Assembly (NCBI GenBank): GCA_963779515.1
Contig: CAVZYN010000002.1
Span: 992,001 to 1,056,000 of the forward strand
Origin: CAVZYN01 sp963779515
Lineage (GTDB): Bacteria; Pseudomonadota; Alphaproteobacteria; Rhizobiales; Hyphomicrobiaceae
Direction: 5' to 3'
DNA: 64,000 nucleotides
Below, one piece after another: positions 9,278 to 18,491 of the stretch (position 1 is the first letter of the stretch; every line of letters begins with the position of its first letter). Below the pieces are notes generated by a model. That model was given only the letters and a program-made list of their open reading frames with translations, was not told the origin of the DNA and searched no databases. The position numbers were made by a program, and so were the translations under genes.

Positions 9278-10255
9278 ATGTTGGGATCAGGGTGGAAACA
9301 CGTTGCGGTCGCGCTGGGCATCGTTGCTTTGGGCACGACGGGAGCGGTGGCGCAAGATAAATGGCCGTCGAAGCCGGTGACGGTGATCGTCCCGTTCGCC
9401 GCGGGCGGCAACGCCGACGTGCTGGCGCGGATTTTCTCCGAGCGGCTTTCGGTCAAGCTCGGCCAGCAATTCGTGATCGAAAACAAGGCGGGTGCGGGCG
9501 GTACCACGGGGCTGATCGCCATGACGAAGGCGACGGCCGACGGCTATACGGTTGCCGCTGGCACCGCATCCGGCATGGTGACCAATCCGCTGATCATGAA
9601 GGATAAGCTGCCGTACGATCCGGCGAAGGATTTCACATATCTGCATTTGATGGCGTCGCAGCCAAACCTGTTGGTGGTGCATCCCTCGATCCCGGCGAAA
9701 ACTCTGCCCGAGTTCATCGCCTGGCTTAAGGCCAATCCGGATCAGCCGTATGCGACGTCGGGCGTCGGCTCGAGCCAGCATCTGTGCGGCGAGATGCTGA
9801 TGCAGATGGCGGGTGTGAAAATGGCGGCGGTCGCCTACCGGGCATCCAACCAGACCATGCAGGATATGGTCGGCGGCCAGATCAAGATCGCCTGCGACAA
9901 CTTCTCGACCGCGTGGGAGCAGGTGAAGGGCGGCAATCTGCGCGCGATCGCGGTGACGTCGCCGAAGCGCTACAAGTTTGCGCCGGATGTGGCGACGTTC
10001 GCGGAGACGTTTCCAGGTTTTGAAGTGCTGGGGTGGTTCGGATGGATCGCACCGGCGGGCGTGCCGAAGGAGATCACAGACAAGCTCGCGGCCGAACTCG
10101 CTGGCATCGGCAAGGATCCGGACGTGTTGAAGCGGCTCGAGGCGTTGAGCGTCGATGCCGGTACGGTGAGCGGCGACGCGTTTGCAGCGTACGCGCAGAA
10201 AGAGCGTGCGGCGATGGGGCCGATGATCGAGAAGGCGGGCATCAAGGCGCCGTGA
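9278..10255 (+). CDS. tripartite tricarboxylate transporter solute-binding protein (Bug/TctC family)
   Basis: A 325-residue exported protein with a signal peptide of about 25 residues (cleavage near AVAQDKWP). It is followed by the classic Bug opening PVTVIVPFAAGGNADVLARI and the NKAGAGGTTG loop that binds the carboxylate ligand. Bug proteins deliver carboxylates, nicotinate or similar ligands to a TctA/TctB membrane pair. None is next to this gene, so it is an orphan, as is common in this family. An enoyl-CoA hydratase gene follows 26 bases downstream. Confidence 0.93.
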   Translation: MLGSGWKHVAVALGIVALGTTGAVAQDKWPSKPVTVIVPFAAGGNADVLARIFSERLSVKLGQQFVIENKAGAGGTTGLIAMTKATADGYTVAAGTASGMVTNPLIMKDKLPYDPAKDFTYLHLMASQPNLLVVHPSIPAKTLPEFIAWLKANPDQPYATSGVGSSQHLCGEMLMQMAGVKMAAVAYRASNQTMQDMVGGQIKIACDNFSTAWEQVKGGNLRAIAVTSPKRYKFAPDVATFAETFPGFEVLGWFGWIAPAGVPKEITDKLAAELAGIGKDPDVLKRLEALSVDAGTVSGDAFAAYAQKERAAMGPMIEKAGIKAP

Positions 10256-10281
10256 GGCGCAGGCCAGCGGATTGATCACGC

Positions 10282-11055
10282 ATGACCGACCAGCTTCCAC
10301 GTCTCATTGCACGCGCGCCGGGCATCGCCGAAATCCGTCTGTCGCGGCCGGCGAAAGCCAATCGCCTCGACTTGGCCGATCTTGCCGAACTCGAACGGTT
10401 GATCGGCCGGATCGAAGTTGATCCGGCGTCGCGGGTGTTGATCCTATCAGCCGAGGGCCGTGTTTTTTGCGCGGGCTTCGACCTCGCCGCGCTCGAAGAA
10501 GAAGCGCCCGACAAGCACGCGGGTGGCCCTTCCGAACCCGGCGATTTCGAACGGCTTGCGAACAAACTTGCCAACACACGGCTCGTCACCATCGCCATGA
10601 TCGACGGCGCGGTCGCGGGCGGGGCGACGGACCTAGTGCTTGCCTGCGACTTCCGGATCGGGTCGGCCGCGAGTTCCTTCATGATGCCGGCGGCGAAGTA
10701 TGGAATTCCGCTTTATGCCAGTGCGCTCGAGCGGTTCGTGACGCGCCTCGGCGCCGATCAAGCCAAGCGCCTGGTGTTCTTGAGCGAGACCATCGATGCG
10801 CGCGAGATGCAGCGTATCGGGGTGCTGACGGAGATGGTGGAGGCGGCACGCCTCGACGCGCGTGTATCCGAACTCGCGGCCTACGTCGCGAGCCTTCCCG
10901 CAGCCCCGCTCGCCGCCATCAAAGCGACGATCATGAGCGTCTCGCGCGGCGAGCCGGTGACAGCGGCAACTCGCTTGCGGCTTGCGGAAACCTTCCAGAT
11001 GTCCGAGATCCGCGCCCGCGTCGACGCCGTGCGTGCGGCGCGTAAAAAATCGTAG
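10282..11055 (+). CDS. enoyl-CoA hydratase/isomerase family protein
   Basis: A crotonase-fold protein of 257 residues. The oxyanion-hole region is seen as FCAGFDLAAL (about residues 63-72) and DGAVAGGATDLVLACDFRIG (about 108-127). The usual catalytic Glu pair of true hydratases is not obvious: the position after the GG turn reads ATDL, so the reaction may differ. It lies 26 bases after the Bug protein gene, on the same strand and probably in one transcript, and ends at a strong stem-loop. Confidence 0.87.
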   Translation: MTDQLPRLIARAPGIAEIRLSRPAKANRLDLADLAELERLIGRIEVDPASRVLILSAEGRVFCAGFDLAALEEEAPDKHAGGPSEPGDFERLANKLANTRLVTIAMIDGAVAGGATDLVLACDFRIGSAASSFMMPAAKYGIPLYASALERFVTRLGADQAKRLVFLSETIDAREMQRIGVLTEMVEAARLDARVSELAAYVASLPAAPLAAIKATIMSVSRGEPVTAATRLRLAETFQMSEIRARVDAVRAARKKS

Positions 11056-11086
11056 GGTGCAATAGGCCTCTTGGCCGTATTGCACC
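11056..11086. terminator. bidirectional stem-loop between convergent genes
   Basis: GGTGCAATA pairs with TATTGCACC, and an inner GGCC/GGCC extends the stem around a TCTT loop, with one bulged G. It sits directly after the enoyl-CoA hydratase stop, and the EF-hand gene ends 20 bases beyond it from the other side. It could therefore end both transcripts. Confidence 0.55.
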
Positions 11087-11106
11087 GTCGCGGGTTCGGA
11101 CCGCGC

Positions 11107-13671
11107 TCAGCGCCGCGGGCCGCTGACGGATTCGGCGGCGGTCGCCGGGCGCTCGCTCACTACTGCCAGCGCATTGGTGTCGAACAACACCGCCTTGATC
11201 TCGGTGCCAGTGCGCACGAAAATCTCGAGGCCTTCGAGATAGGGCACCTTGCCGAGCACTTCGTCGACCTCGTAGGGCAACAGCATGTTGCGCTTGCCAT
11301 CGAAGGTCGAATAGGCGAGGCGCTTGCGGTCGGCGGGCGAGCGCCGTCCGTCGCCGTCGGTATCGTTTTCGAGGAACTGGCGCAGGCAGCCGATCAAACC
11401 CATGCAGCTCGCCTCCAACTCCTGTCCGCCATAGCCCGGAAACGTCTTGCCTGGTGTCAGCCGGTCGCCTCGGCCGATCGGCGGGTCCTTGCGATGGCCG
11501 ATGGCGTCGGCCTGCTCACGGGTCGCCGCGATGGTTTCCGACACCTGATGCGTTGCAAGATTGAGCGTGTGACGCGTGAAGGTCTCGCCGGTGCGCGCAA
11601 ACACCAGCAAGCCGTCGCCGCCTTCCGGGCGGGTTGAATAGGCCTCCTCGAATTCGGGCGCGGCGATCGCATGCACCGTGCCATCGAGCGTGATTTGCAC
11701 CAGTCGAAGGCGATTTGGCGCGTCGTCCCTCTCGGGCTTGCGGGCGAGCGCGAGGACGATGCCGTGGCGGCCGACATAGGCCATGTCGGCGATCAAGGTG
11801 TCGTCTGGCAGCAGCATGCGCTTGTCGCCCGACTGCGTATCGGCGCGCTGAAGATTGCCCGGCATGGGCTTGCCCGTGAGCGGCATGCCAAGACGTTGCG
11901 ATGCCGATATCTGCGGGCAGAGCTGAATGGGTGCGGCCTTGGAGCTGATGCAGTCGCGAATGATTTGTGGCGACGGCGGTGGCGTAGGCAGCGCTGGTGG
12001 GCGCGACAGATCGGCGAGGCGCTTTGGCGCGCGGCCGGCGCAGTGGGGCGTGTTGCGGCCAACGGATTTGCCGGTCTCTTCGGAGAAGACGCAGGAGTGG
12101 CCGGGATCGCCGTCCGGGACCGGCACGCCCTTTTCAACAATGAACGTTACGGAATGCGCGCCATGCAGGCCGGCAGGAAATCGCGTCGCGCGTTTGACCA
12201 CGAAGGTCATCATGGGGCCGATGCCGCCGGGCTCCAGCGCCAGCGCGCCTTCGGCGACAAGTTGCGCGAGGCCGGCCTGGCTCGGCACCACCGCGTAGCG
12301 CTTGACGTCGGTGGCGGAGATCACCTGCTCGGGATCGAGTTCGATCAATCCGGCTGGATTAAATCGCAACATTTCGCGCCAAACCCTGAGCGCATCGGCA
12401 TTGTCGGGGGCCTTGGCTTCGCCGCGCATGCGGCTGCCGCGATCCTCGATTCCAGACGGCAGGCGCAGCGTCGTGACGCCATAGGCGCCGGCCACCACGT
12501 CGGGCGCGCGGCCAAAGCGCGTGGTGATCTGCGCCGTGGCTGCGGCGTGCTTTTCCGGTTCATAGAACATCGGCAGGCAATCGGCGCTACCGGTCGCGAA
12601 GTGGACGCGATCGCGCGGCAGTCCCGTGACGCCATTTTTGGACAGCGTGACGGCGGCCGAGACGCGCTCGACAGCGCCACTGAACCGCCAGATGTTGGGG
12701 CGATAGCTCGTCAGGACGACAAACAGCGGATCCGAGCCCGGTTCGATCACGAGGTCGGCGACGGTCGTCGTTTCCGTTTCGTTGTTGCCGAGGCGCACGG
12801 TCGAGAGCCCTCGTCCCTCGTAGGCGCCGGCCAGAACCAGCTTGTCGTTGGCCGCTGGCCGTTTGGGGATGACGCACGGTGGCACGGCGGAACGGCCCGG
12901 CGGCAGCGCGATATCGGAATGCAAGCCGATTTCGGCGGCGACGACCTTGCCATCGCCGTTGGTGTCGAGTTCGGCGAACATGCGCCGCCACGCGGTCTCG
13001 AGCTCCTCCAACGTTACGCCGCCGTCGTTGCCGGCATCGAGCGTCATAATAAATTCGTGGAGGCGTGTGTTGGGATTTCCGGACAGCTGCCGTTGTTGAT
13101 CCATGCGCTCGAAGTCGGTGGCCAACTCGTCGTAGGTGACGGCGCCATCGCCGTTCGTATCGAGTTTCATTTCGGCGGCAGCCATATCCTCGAGCCGCCG
13201 GTTGTTGGCCTCGGGCGCTGGCGCCGGTTGACCCGGTGCGCTGAGCGGCAGGCGCGGGCGCAAGGCGTCGAATAACTCGGCCTTGGTAATGCGGCCGTCG
13301 CCGTCCAGGTCGAGCTGGAATTTCGATTGCAGGAATTGCGCGCGCCGGCGGGCCTTATCGAGTAGCAGACGCAGATCGAGATCGGCGGCGTCGGCGATGC
13401 CGTTGCCGTCGCTGTCGAAGGACCGCGCGAATACCGACGCAATCTGCGGTTGGATCAGATCGAAGGTGACGCCGTCGCCGCGTCCGAATGAGCGCTGCGT
13501 CGCGAGCTGCGTTTGCACCGCCTGGCGCACCTCGTTGCGAAGCCACTGCTTTGCACCGGTGACAGGCGGTTGCTGGGCGCGAAGTCCGCCAGCGGCGAAG
13601 CCTACCCAAACGGCGGCGGCAAGAAGGGTTGCGACCCCGATGCAGCCGCGGCGGGAAACGCGTCTCGACAT
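11107..13671 (-). CDS. large secreted EF-hand calcium-binding protein
   Basis: An 854-residue protein. The start at 13671 is preceded by a good GGAGAGGG ribosome site and opens a signal peptide (MSRRVSRRGC then a hydrophobic run, cleavage near LRAQ). Five EF-hand loops lie near residues 86-97, 121-132, 171-182, 212-223 and 236-247 (for example DTNGDGAVTYDE and DTNGDGKVVAAE), and a sixth DxDGDG loop is near residue 770. The roughly 500 residues between are not recognised. They contain several cysteines and a Pro-rich spacer near residue 570. The protein is probably a periplasmic or extracellular Ca2+-binding protein of unknown role. Confidence 0.8.
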   Translation of the reverse strand: MSRRVSRRGCIGVATLLAAAVWVGFAAGGLRAQQPPVTGAKQWLRNEVRQAVQTQLATQRSFGRGDGVTFDLIQPQIASVFARSFDSDGNGIADAADLDLRLLLDKARRRAQFLQSKFQLDLDGDGRITKAELFDALRPRLPLSAPGQPAPAPEANNRRLEDMAAAEMKLDTNGDGAVTYDELATDFERMDQQRQLSGNPNTRLHEFIMTLDAGNDGGVTLEELETAWRRMFAELDTNGDGKVVAAEIGLHSDIALPPGRSAVPPCVIPKRPAANDKLVLAGAYEGRGLSTVRLGNNETETTTVADLVIEPGSDPLFVVLTSYRPNIWRFSGAVERVSAAVTLSKNGVTGLPRDRVHFATGSADCLPMFYEPEKHAAATAQITTRFGRAPDVVAGAYGVTTLRLPSGIEDRGSRMRGEAKAPDNADALRVWREMLRFNPAGLIELDPEQVISATDVKRYAVVPSQAGLAQLVAEGALALEPGGIGPMMTFVVKRATRFPAGLHGAHSVTFIVEKGVPVPDGDPGHSCVFSEETGKSVGRNTPHCAGRAPKRLADLSRPPALPTPPPSPQIIRDCISSKAAPIQLCPQISASQRLGMPLTGKPMPGNLQRADTQSGDKRMLLPDDTLIADMAYVGRHGIVLALARKPERDDAPNRLRLVQITLDGTVHAIAAPEFEEAYSTRPEGGDGLLVFARTGETFTRHTLNLATHQVSETIAATREQADAIGHRKDPPIGRGDRLTPGKTFPGYGGQELEASCMGLIGCLRQFLENDTDGDGRRSPADRKRLAYSTFDGKRNMLLPYEVDEVLGKVPYLEGLEIFVRTGTEIKAVLFDTNALAVVSERPATAAESVSGPRR

Positions 13672-13961
13672 GGCAGGACCCTCTCCATGCGACATGATGT
13701 GGCGGCATGAGGTGATCCGCCTACACCGCAATAAGGGCGGTAGCGTGGCGTTCCGGCACGAGCCTCGTCAGCACCAAGTCCGTGAACCGCTCCGCAATCG
13801 GGGAGACCGTCGATAGCCGAAATCGCCAACCCGCCGTTATGGTGCCAGCCCACGGCGAATACGTGCTCTGGCATGGCAAATATCGGCCCGGGAAGCTAAG
13901 ACATGGCATGTTGTTCGCGCCATCTTGGCGAGATGTTCGATCGAAGCTCCTGGAGCCACCA

Positions 13962-15081
13962 ATGGGTCCCTTTCCGCACGATGCGCCGGCCGCCGAGATT
14001 TCCGATGCCAACCCCATGGGCACCGACGGATTCGAGTTCGTCGAGTTTGCGCATCCCGAGCCTGAGAAGCTGAAGGCGCTGCTGGTGACTATGGGTTTCA
14101 CGCCCGTTGCGCGCCATCGTTCGAAGAACGTCACGCTCTATCGCCAAGGCGATGTGAATTACGTCGTCAACGCCGAACCCGAGGTCGTTCGCACAACGCT
14201 TCGCCGCTGAGCACGGGCCATGCGTGTGCGCCATCGCGTTCCGCGTCGTCGATGCGGCTTTTGCTTACAAGCGCGCGCTGGCGCTCGGTGCGGCGCCGGG
14301 CGAGATCAAGGTCGGCCCGATGGAACTGAATATCCCGGCGATCAAGGGCATCGGTGGCTCACTCTTGTATTTTGTTGATCGCTACGGGCCGAAGGGGTCG
14401 ATCTGGGATGTCGATTTCGTCTGGACCGCCGCGCACGATCCCAAGCCCGAGGGCGCCGGCCTCTACTATCTCGATCACTTGACGCACAACGTCTTTCGCG
14501 GTCGCATGGATTATTGGGCCGACTGGTACAAGATGCTCTTCAACTTTCGCCAGATCCGCTACTTCGACATCGAAGGCAAGCTGACGGGATTGCACAGCCG
14601 GGCGATGACGAGTCCGTGTCTCAAGATCCGCATTCCCATCAACGAGAGCGCCGACGATAAATCGCAGATCGAAGAGTATCTCCGCCAATACAAGGGCGAG
14701 GGCATTCAGCACATCGCGTGCGGCTGCCGAGATGTCTACAGCACCGTTGAAATGCTGCGCGCCAATGGCCTACCGTTTATGCCGGCGCCGCCGGACGCCT
14801 ATTACGCCAAGGTCGATGCGCGGGTGCCGGGACATGGCGAGTCATTGGAGCGCCTGAGATCGACGGGTGTCTTGATCGACGGCGAAGGCGTGGTTGATGG
14901 CGGGGAGACGCGCGTGCTGTTGCAGATCTTCTCCGGCACCGTGCTCGGTCCCGTATTCTTCGAGTTCATTCAGCGCAAGGGTGACGATGGATTTGGCGAA
15001 GGCAATTTCCGCGCGCTGTTTGAATCGATCGAGGAGGATCAGATCCGCCGTGGCGTGCTGAAGGGGCCGAACGCGGCGTAA
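13962..15081 (+). CDS. hppD: 4-hydroxyphenylpyruvate dioxygenase, with one-base frameshift
   Basis: This enzyme converts 4-hydroxyphenylpyruvate to homogentisate in tyrosine breakdown. The start MGPFPHDAPA at 13962 follows GGAG. The N-terminal vicinal-oxygen-chelate domain (DGFEFVEFAHPEPEKL) runs to NAEP. An extra base near 14181-14184 then shifts the frame, and the protein continues SFAQRFAAEHGPCVCAIAFR to the end. Iron ligands are the His of LDHLTHNV, the His of GIQHIACG and the Glu of FFEFIQR. Removing the extra base gives 372 residues, normal for the family. No homogentisate dioxygenase gene is adjacent. Confidence 0.88.
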
Positions 15082-15087
15082 CGCCTC

Positions 15088-15354
15088 TTACTGCTCCAGC
15101 GCACCGGCGGCCGAGAGTTCGTCCTGGACGACCCACGGTTTGATTGAGAAGCCGTTCGGCCACGTTGGTGCGCCGCCCGAGACGGCAACGCGCGCGAAGT
15201 AGCTCGGGTCTTTGAGGTCGGCGATCTCGGCGCCGTCGTGGTCGAGCAATGCCGCGCAGTCATAGATGCCACGCGTGCCGTCGGAGAACTCGACGCGGAT
15301 CTTGTAGGCCGGCATTGCCGCGACCCTCGACACTGAAACCATCGGCATGACCAA
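15088..15354 (-). CDS. DUF2442 domain protein
   Basis: A protein of up to 88 residues with the DUF2442 pattern: RVEFSDGTRGIYDCAALL, then LKDPSYFARVAV and WPNGFSIKPW. The domain often accompanies small toxin-antitoxin or DUF4160 pairs, but no partner is seen here. Several nearby start codons exist (MVMPMVS...). The domain itself begins about 18 residues in, so the start is uncertain. The gene is convergent with hppD. Confidence 0.72.
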   Translation of the reverse strand: MVMPMVSVSRVAAMPAYKIRVEFSDGTRGIYDCAALLDHDGAEIADLKDPSYFARVAVSGGAPTWPNGFSIKPWVVQDELSAAGALEQ

Positions 15355-15704
15355 ACTCTCTACGCAAGATACTCGATGCCGGCACGATATCCGATGGGTC
15401 CGCGCGCGGCAACGTCAACTGACTATTCTTGTCAATTGGCTCGGCAACTTTGAGGGCTTTGACCTCACGGCGAGTTCATCGTTTCTGAATGTTGCCACAG
15501 TTCGCGTGCCAGTTGGGCGCGTTCGTTGCGTTGAGTCGGGCAGTGCCCGGATCGGATCCCACAGCGTGCCGCGCGGGCGGCGCTTATTGACGCTCGGATC
15601 CTGATCGCGGCAACGACGCGGGGGCCCTCACATCTGTATGCGTTCACCGGAACGGCGCCGCCGTTCTCGCCACCCATCCATGATGTCCAAAAAGGATCCG
15701 CGCC
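15355..15704. other. 350-base stretch with no gene seen
   Basis: No coding frame with family features, RNA gene or strong hairpin was found between the DUF2442 gene and the small protein at 15,705. It must hold the promoters of the two divergent units. Confidence 0.4.
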
Positions 15705-15944
15705 ATGGAACCCTCTATCATTGTCATGATCACGATGCTGCTGCTGCCGAACGGGGATAGCGGCGTGCATCTCAAGCCGTTCGATACGCGCGAGGAATGC
15801 GCCGAGGCGGCCACCATCGAGGCAACGGACCCGTTCGTGCGCCAAGTCGAGTGCTCGGCGCTGAGCGACGGTGTGCTGACGCTGCAGTTCGAGCGCAACG
15901 AGCAGAAGCCTGCCGAGGTCAAGCCGTCCAAAGGCACGGGTTGA
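15705..15944 (+). CDS. small hypothetical protein, possibly exported
   Basis: A 79-residue protein with an AAAGGATC ribosome site before the ATG. It begins with a short hydrophobic run (IIVMITMLLL), has two cysteines, and ends in a charged Lys/Glu tail. The middle (FDTREECAEAATIEA) resembles the small periplasmic proteins with paired cysteines common in Rhizobiales. No function can be assigned. It is 12 bases upstream of the next gene and probably cotranscribed. Confidence 0.55.
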   Translation: MEPSIIVMITMLLLPNGDSGVHLKPFDTREECAEAATIEATDPFVRQVECSALSDGVLTLQFERNEQKPAEVKPSKGTG

Positions 15945-15956
15945 GGAGAGCGCTCG

Positions 15957-16307
15957 ATGAGCCACGATCATAACGTGCCGGATCGGACGTGCCGCGAGGC
16001 CGTCGCCTACGACTTGATGCGCGACATCCTGTTCGATGATCCCAAACGTCCACCGCCGAACACGCCGGAGTTTCGAGTTTACGTGCTCGATCTCTTCGCG
16101 GAGTGCCTGGCGGCGGTCAGGGGGCAGCGTCCGCGGGCCAGTCCGGTGCCGGCAGATCTCGCGGCGACGCCACCAGCACCTGTCGCGGTGCCGTCGCGCG
16201 CGTCGCAGGGTGCCGCCGTGGCGGTCGAGAAGACCGCGATGGCGGCGGCCTTCGAGCGCGGCCGCGTGCCAAAGCGGCGACCGTCCATGGCCGCGGCGGA
16301 GGCGTGA
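15957..16307 (+). CDS. hypothetical protein
   Basis: A 116-residue protein whose first 55 residues look globular (DRTCREAVAYDLMRDILFDD). The second half is an Ala/Pro/Arg-rich low-complexity tail. It has no signal peptide and no family is recognised. The start follows a GAGGAG ribosome site and lies 12 bases after the preceding small gene. Confidence 0.5.
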   Translation: MSHDHNVPDRTCREAVAYDLMRDILFDDPKRPPPNTPEFRVYVLDLFAECLAAVRGQRPRASPVPADLAATPPAPVAVPSRASQGAAVAVEKTAMAAAFERGRVPKRRPSMAAAEA

Positions 16308-16386
16308 CGCCGATGTGCGAGATCAGCCGGTCCGAGGGGCTTCGGCCCCTCGGGTTCTAGTCAGCGCGATTCTGCTTGAGCCGGCG

Positions 16387-16677
16387 CTATTTGAAGATGC
16401 TGTCGCCAAGCTGGTCGATGATCTGGCGGCCTTTGCTGATGGAAAACTCGGCCGCATCGTCAAGCGAGGCGTAGCGATCGGCGCGCACGAACTTGTGTTT
16501 CTTGCGCACGCCGTCAATCTCCTTCGAGATCAGGCCCGCGACCTGGAACTGTCCATCCGCCGCGTAGGGTTGTGCTTCGATCAAGCAACCCTTGTGCTCG
16601 AGGCTCTTCGACGTCGCGGGTTTGCCGTTGACTGCCGCGCCGCCGCCCATTCCAAACAAGGATTTCCAAAACGACAT
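16387..16677 (-). CDS. HlyU family protein
   Basis: A 96-residue protein starting MSFWKSLFG. The HlyU/DUF pattern is present: YKGCLIEA-type strand (HKGCLIEAQPYAADGQFQVAG), RADRYASLDDAAEFSISKGRQIIDQLG, and a short Phe-rich N-terminus. In Vibrio, HlyU is a haemolysin regulator. Alphaproteobacterial members are mostly uncharacterised, so no regulatory target is claimed. An upstream extension of the frame is open but lies inside the Uma2 gene and is not part of the family. Confidence 0.8.
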   Translation of the reverse strand: MSFWKSLFGMGGGAAVNGKPATSKSLEHKGCLIEAQPYAADGQFQVAGLISKEIDGVRKKHKFVRADRYASLDDAAEFSISKGRQIIDQLGDSIFK

Positions 16678-16691
16678 GTGCGCTCTCGAGG

Positions 16692-17303
16692 TCAATCTGC
16701 CGGCGAGGGCATGAGGTTCAGGTCGGCCAGGGTGACGGCCAGTGCGGGTAGGGCGGTCGGGATGAGCCGCTGTGTGTGTGGTGCGTCGCGTTGCGACCCG
16801 TAACCGCCGGCAGCGGGTCCGGTGTGGATGCGTGTGACCAGGGATCGCGCGCTGATCACCCAGTACTCGCGGACGCCCCATTCGGCATAAGCTTTTGCCT
16901 TGGCACCGAGGTCGTAGTCGAGACTCGAATCCGACACTTCGACGAGCAGCAAGAGGTCATTGGCGCGGACATCCTTAACGGGAATCGTGCGTGGCCAGAA
17001 AATGAAATCCGGTTCGCGGAAATTGCGCTCGTCCACGCGAAACGTTGTTTCCGTGAGCATGTCGATCGCATCGGGCAGCGCCTTGGCCCAGTATCGAATG
17101 AGATCTTTCTTGACCGTCTCATGCCACGCGCCCTTGGGTGACATTGGCACGATCTCCCCGCCGATCAGTTCAAACCTTTCGTGCTCTTGTAGAATGCCGG
17201 CCTTTACCATGGCGTCGATGTCGTCCATGGTCCACGACCGGCGCGGGAAGCCGTCGGCGGCCTGCGTCGTCATTGTGATCTGGTGCTGAACGTGAATGTT
17301 CAT
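16692..17303 (-). CDS. Uma2 family (DUF820) putative endonuclease
   Basis: A 203-residue protein of the Uma2 family with a PD-(D/E)XK nuclease-like fold. Visible parts are RFELIGGEIVPMSPKG, the acidic REPDFIFWP motif, LLLVEVSDSSLDYD and the closing AEWGVREYWVI. The substrate is not known for this family. The start may instead be at the Met 10 residues in. The gene lies 14 bases upstream of the HlyU gene on the same strand. Confidence 0.85.
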   Translation of the reverse strand: MNIHVQHQITMTTQAADGFPRRSWTMDDIDAMVKAGILQEHERFELIGGEIVPMSPKGAWHETVKKDLIRYWAKALPDAIDMLTETTFRVDERNFREPDFIFWPRTIPVKDVRANDLLLLVEVSDSSLDYDLGAKAKAYAEWGVREYWVISARSLVTRIHTGPAAGGYGSQRDAPHTQRLIPTALPALAVTLADLNLMPSPAD

Positions 17304-17346
17304 GAGCGCATCATATCCAACAGGTCCGACCGCGACAATTGTTCAA

Positions 17347-18198
17347 TCACGGCGTGCGGGCTTGGCGCAGCAGTTGCAGCATGTAGCCGAAGAGGCCCGC
17401 CGCCAGCCAGCCCGCGACCGTCATGGCGGCGAACCCAACACCCGCCGTTGCGTACCAGCCGGCCGTCCACTGGAATGCGTCAAGCAGGCGGCGGGTAACC
17501 GAGAGGTCTTGCGCGCCTGCATGTTCCAGCAGCGTCAGCTTCACGGTGCAGAGTTCGTTCTGCGTGTCGAACTCGCCGAGTGACACGCCGAGCGCCTGGA
17601 TCTTCTCCTCGATCTCCGTCAGCTTGCTCTGGACCTTGACGCGTTCATCGATCGAACCGCCCGACGTCGTCAGCGCCTCGAGTGTGGTGCGCGCCTTCTC
17701 GAGCGTCGTGCGCTGTGCCTGCAGCTTCAGGTACTCGTTGGTCTTGTCGTTCTTGACGATGTCGATTTGCGCGCTGCGGCCGATGGCTTTGGTCGCCTCG
17801 ACGAAGGCATCGAACTTGTCGGGGGGAACGCCGATGCCGAGCGAGAGCGCGCGGCGGCCCGCGAGCCCCGTTGCGCGTTCGAGCTGGACGATCGCCTGAT
17901 GCGCGCCAATGGCGGCGGTGATCTTGGCTTTATCGTCGTCGAACTTGGCGGAGGTCTGGGTCAGGGTCGCAATTTTTTCGTACTTCTGGTGGTCGCCCGT
18001 GATCGGCGCGACCACGGCCGAGCGCTCGAACTTCGCACTCGCATAGTTGTTGCGCGTCAGCTGGATGTTCGACTGTTGCGCGACGATGCCGCCGGGCGTG
18101 ATCACGGTTGCGGGTGGACTGGCGAAAAAGCGAAGCAGGAAGAGGGCAAGGAACAGGGCGGCCGCGAGGAGTGCGGACCGGCGCCATGTCGAACTCAT
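17347..18198 (-). CDS. DUF4349 domain membrane protein
   Basis: A 283-residue protein. A signal/anchor helix at about residues 7-26 and a C-terminal membrane helix (about 245-270, VGFAAMTVAGWLAAGLFGYM) frame a periplasmic domain. That domain has a long coiled-coil section (NEYLKLQAQRTTLEKARTTL), as in DUF4349 proteins. The role is unknown in the family. The gene stands alone, with dnaB about 300 bases away on the same strand. Confidence 0.75.
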   Translation of the reverse strand: MSSTWRRSALLAAALFLALFLLRFFASPPATVITPGGIVAQQSNIQLTRNNYASAKFERSAVVAPITGDHQKYEKIATLTQTSAKFDDDKAKITAAIGAHQAIVQLERATGLAGRRALSLGIGVPPDKFDAFVEATKAIGRSAQIDIVKNDKTNEYLKLQAQRTTLEKARTTLEALTTSGGSIDERVKVQSKLTEIEEKIQALGVSLGEFDTQNELCTVKLTLLEHAGAQDLSVTRRLLDAFQWTAGWYATAGVGFAAMTVAGWLAAGLFGYMLQLLRQARTP

Positions 18199-18340
18199 GT
18201 GGAATGCTCCCGATGCTTGGCCCGCGGGGAGCGGGCCTTTGTCAGTGTTGTCCGGAGGGGCGATGCTCGGCGGGGTTTATGTCCGCAATAAGGGCGATGC
18301 GCATCCTGTGCAGAGGGAGCGCGCTTTCAATTTAGCCATC

Positions 18341-18364
18341 ATGCCAGGCCTGCGTGCCTGGCAT
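18341..18364. repeat. perfect 9-bp inverted repeat in the spacer between the DUF4349 gene and dnaB
   Basis: ATGCCAGGC and GCCTGGCAT flank a 6-base loop. The repeat lies about 128 bases beyond the dnaB stop and about 140 bases before the DUF4349 start, both on the - strand. It could be an end-of-transcript hairpin for dnaB or an operator for the next gene. There is no T tract. Confidence 0.45.
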
Positions 18365-18491
18365 CCAGGATCACCGCTCCCGCGAGCGAAAACGATCGGG
18401 TGGCGGAGCGCGTGCCCGATCGCGACGTCACGGCGTACAGATCATGGGCACAAGGACCATGATGACGGCTGTGGGTTTGGCGGCGACGGCG

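Noticed and set aside
13672..13961. A small gene in the spacer before hppD
   Set aside because: Open frames exist on both strands, but none shows a ribosome site, signal peptide or family motif.
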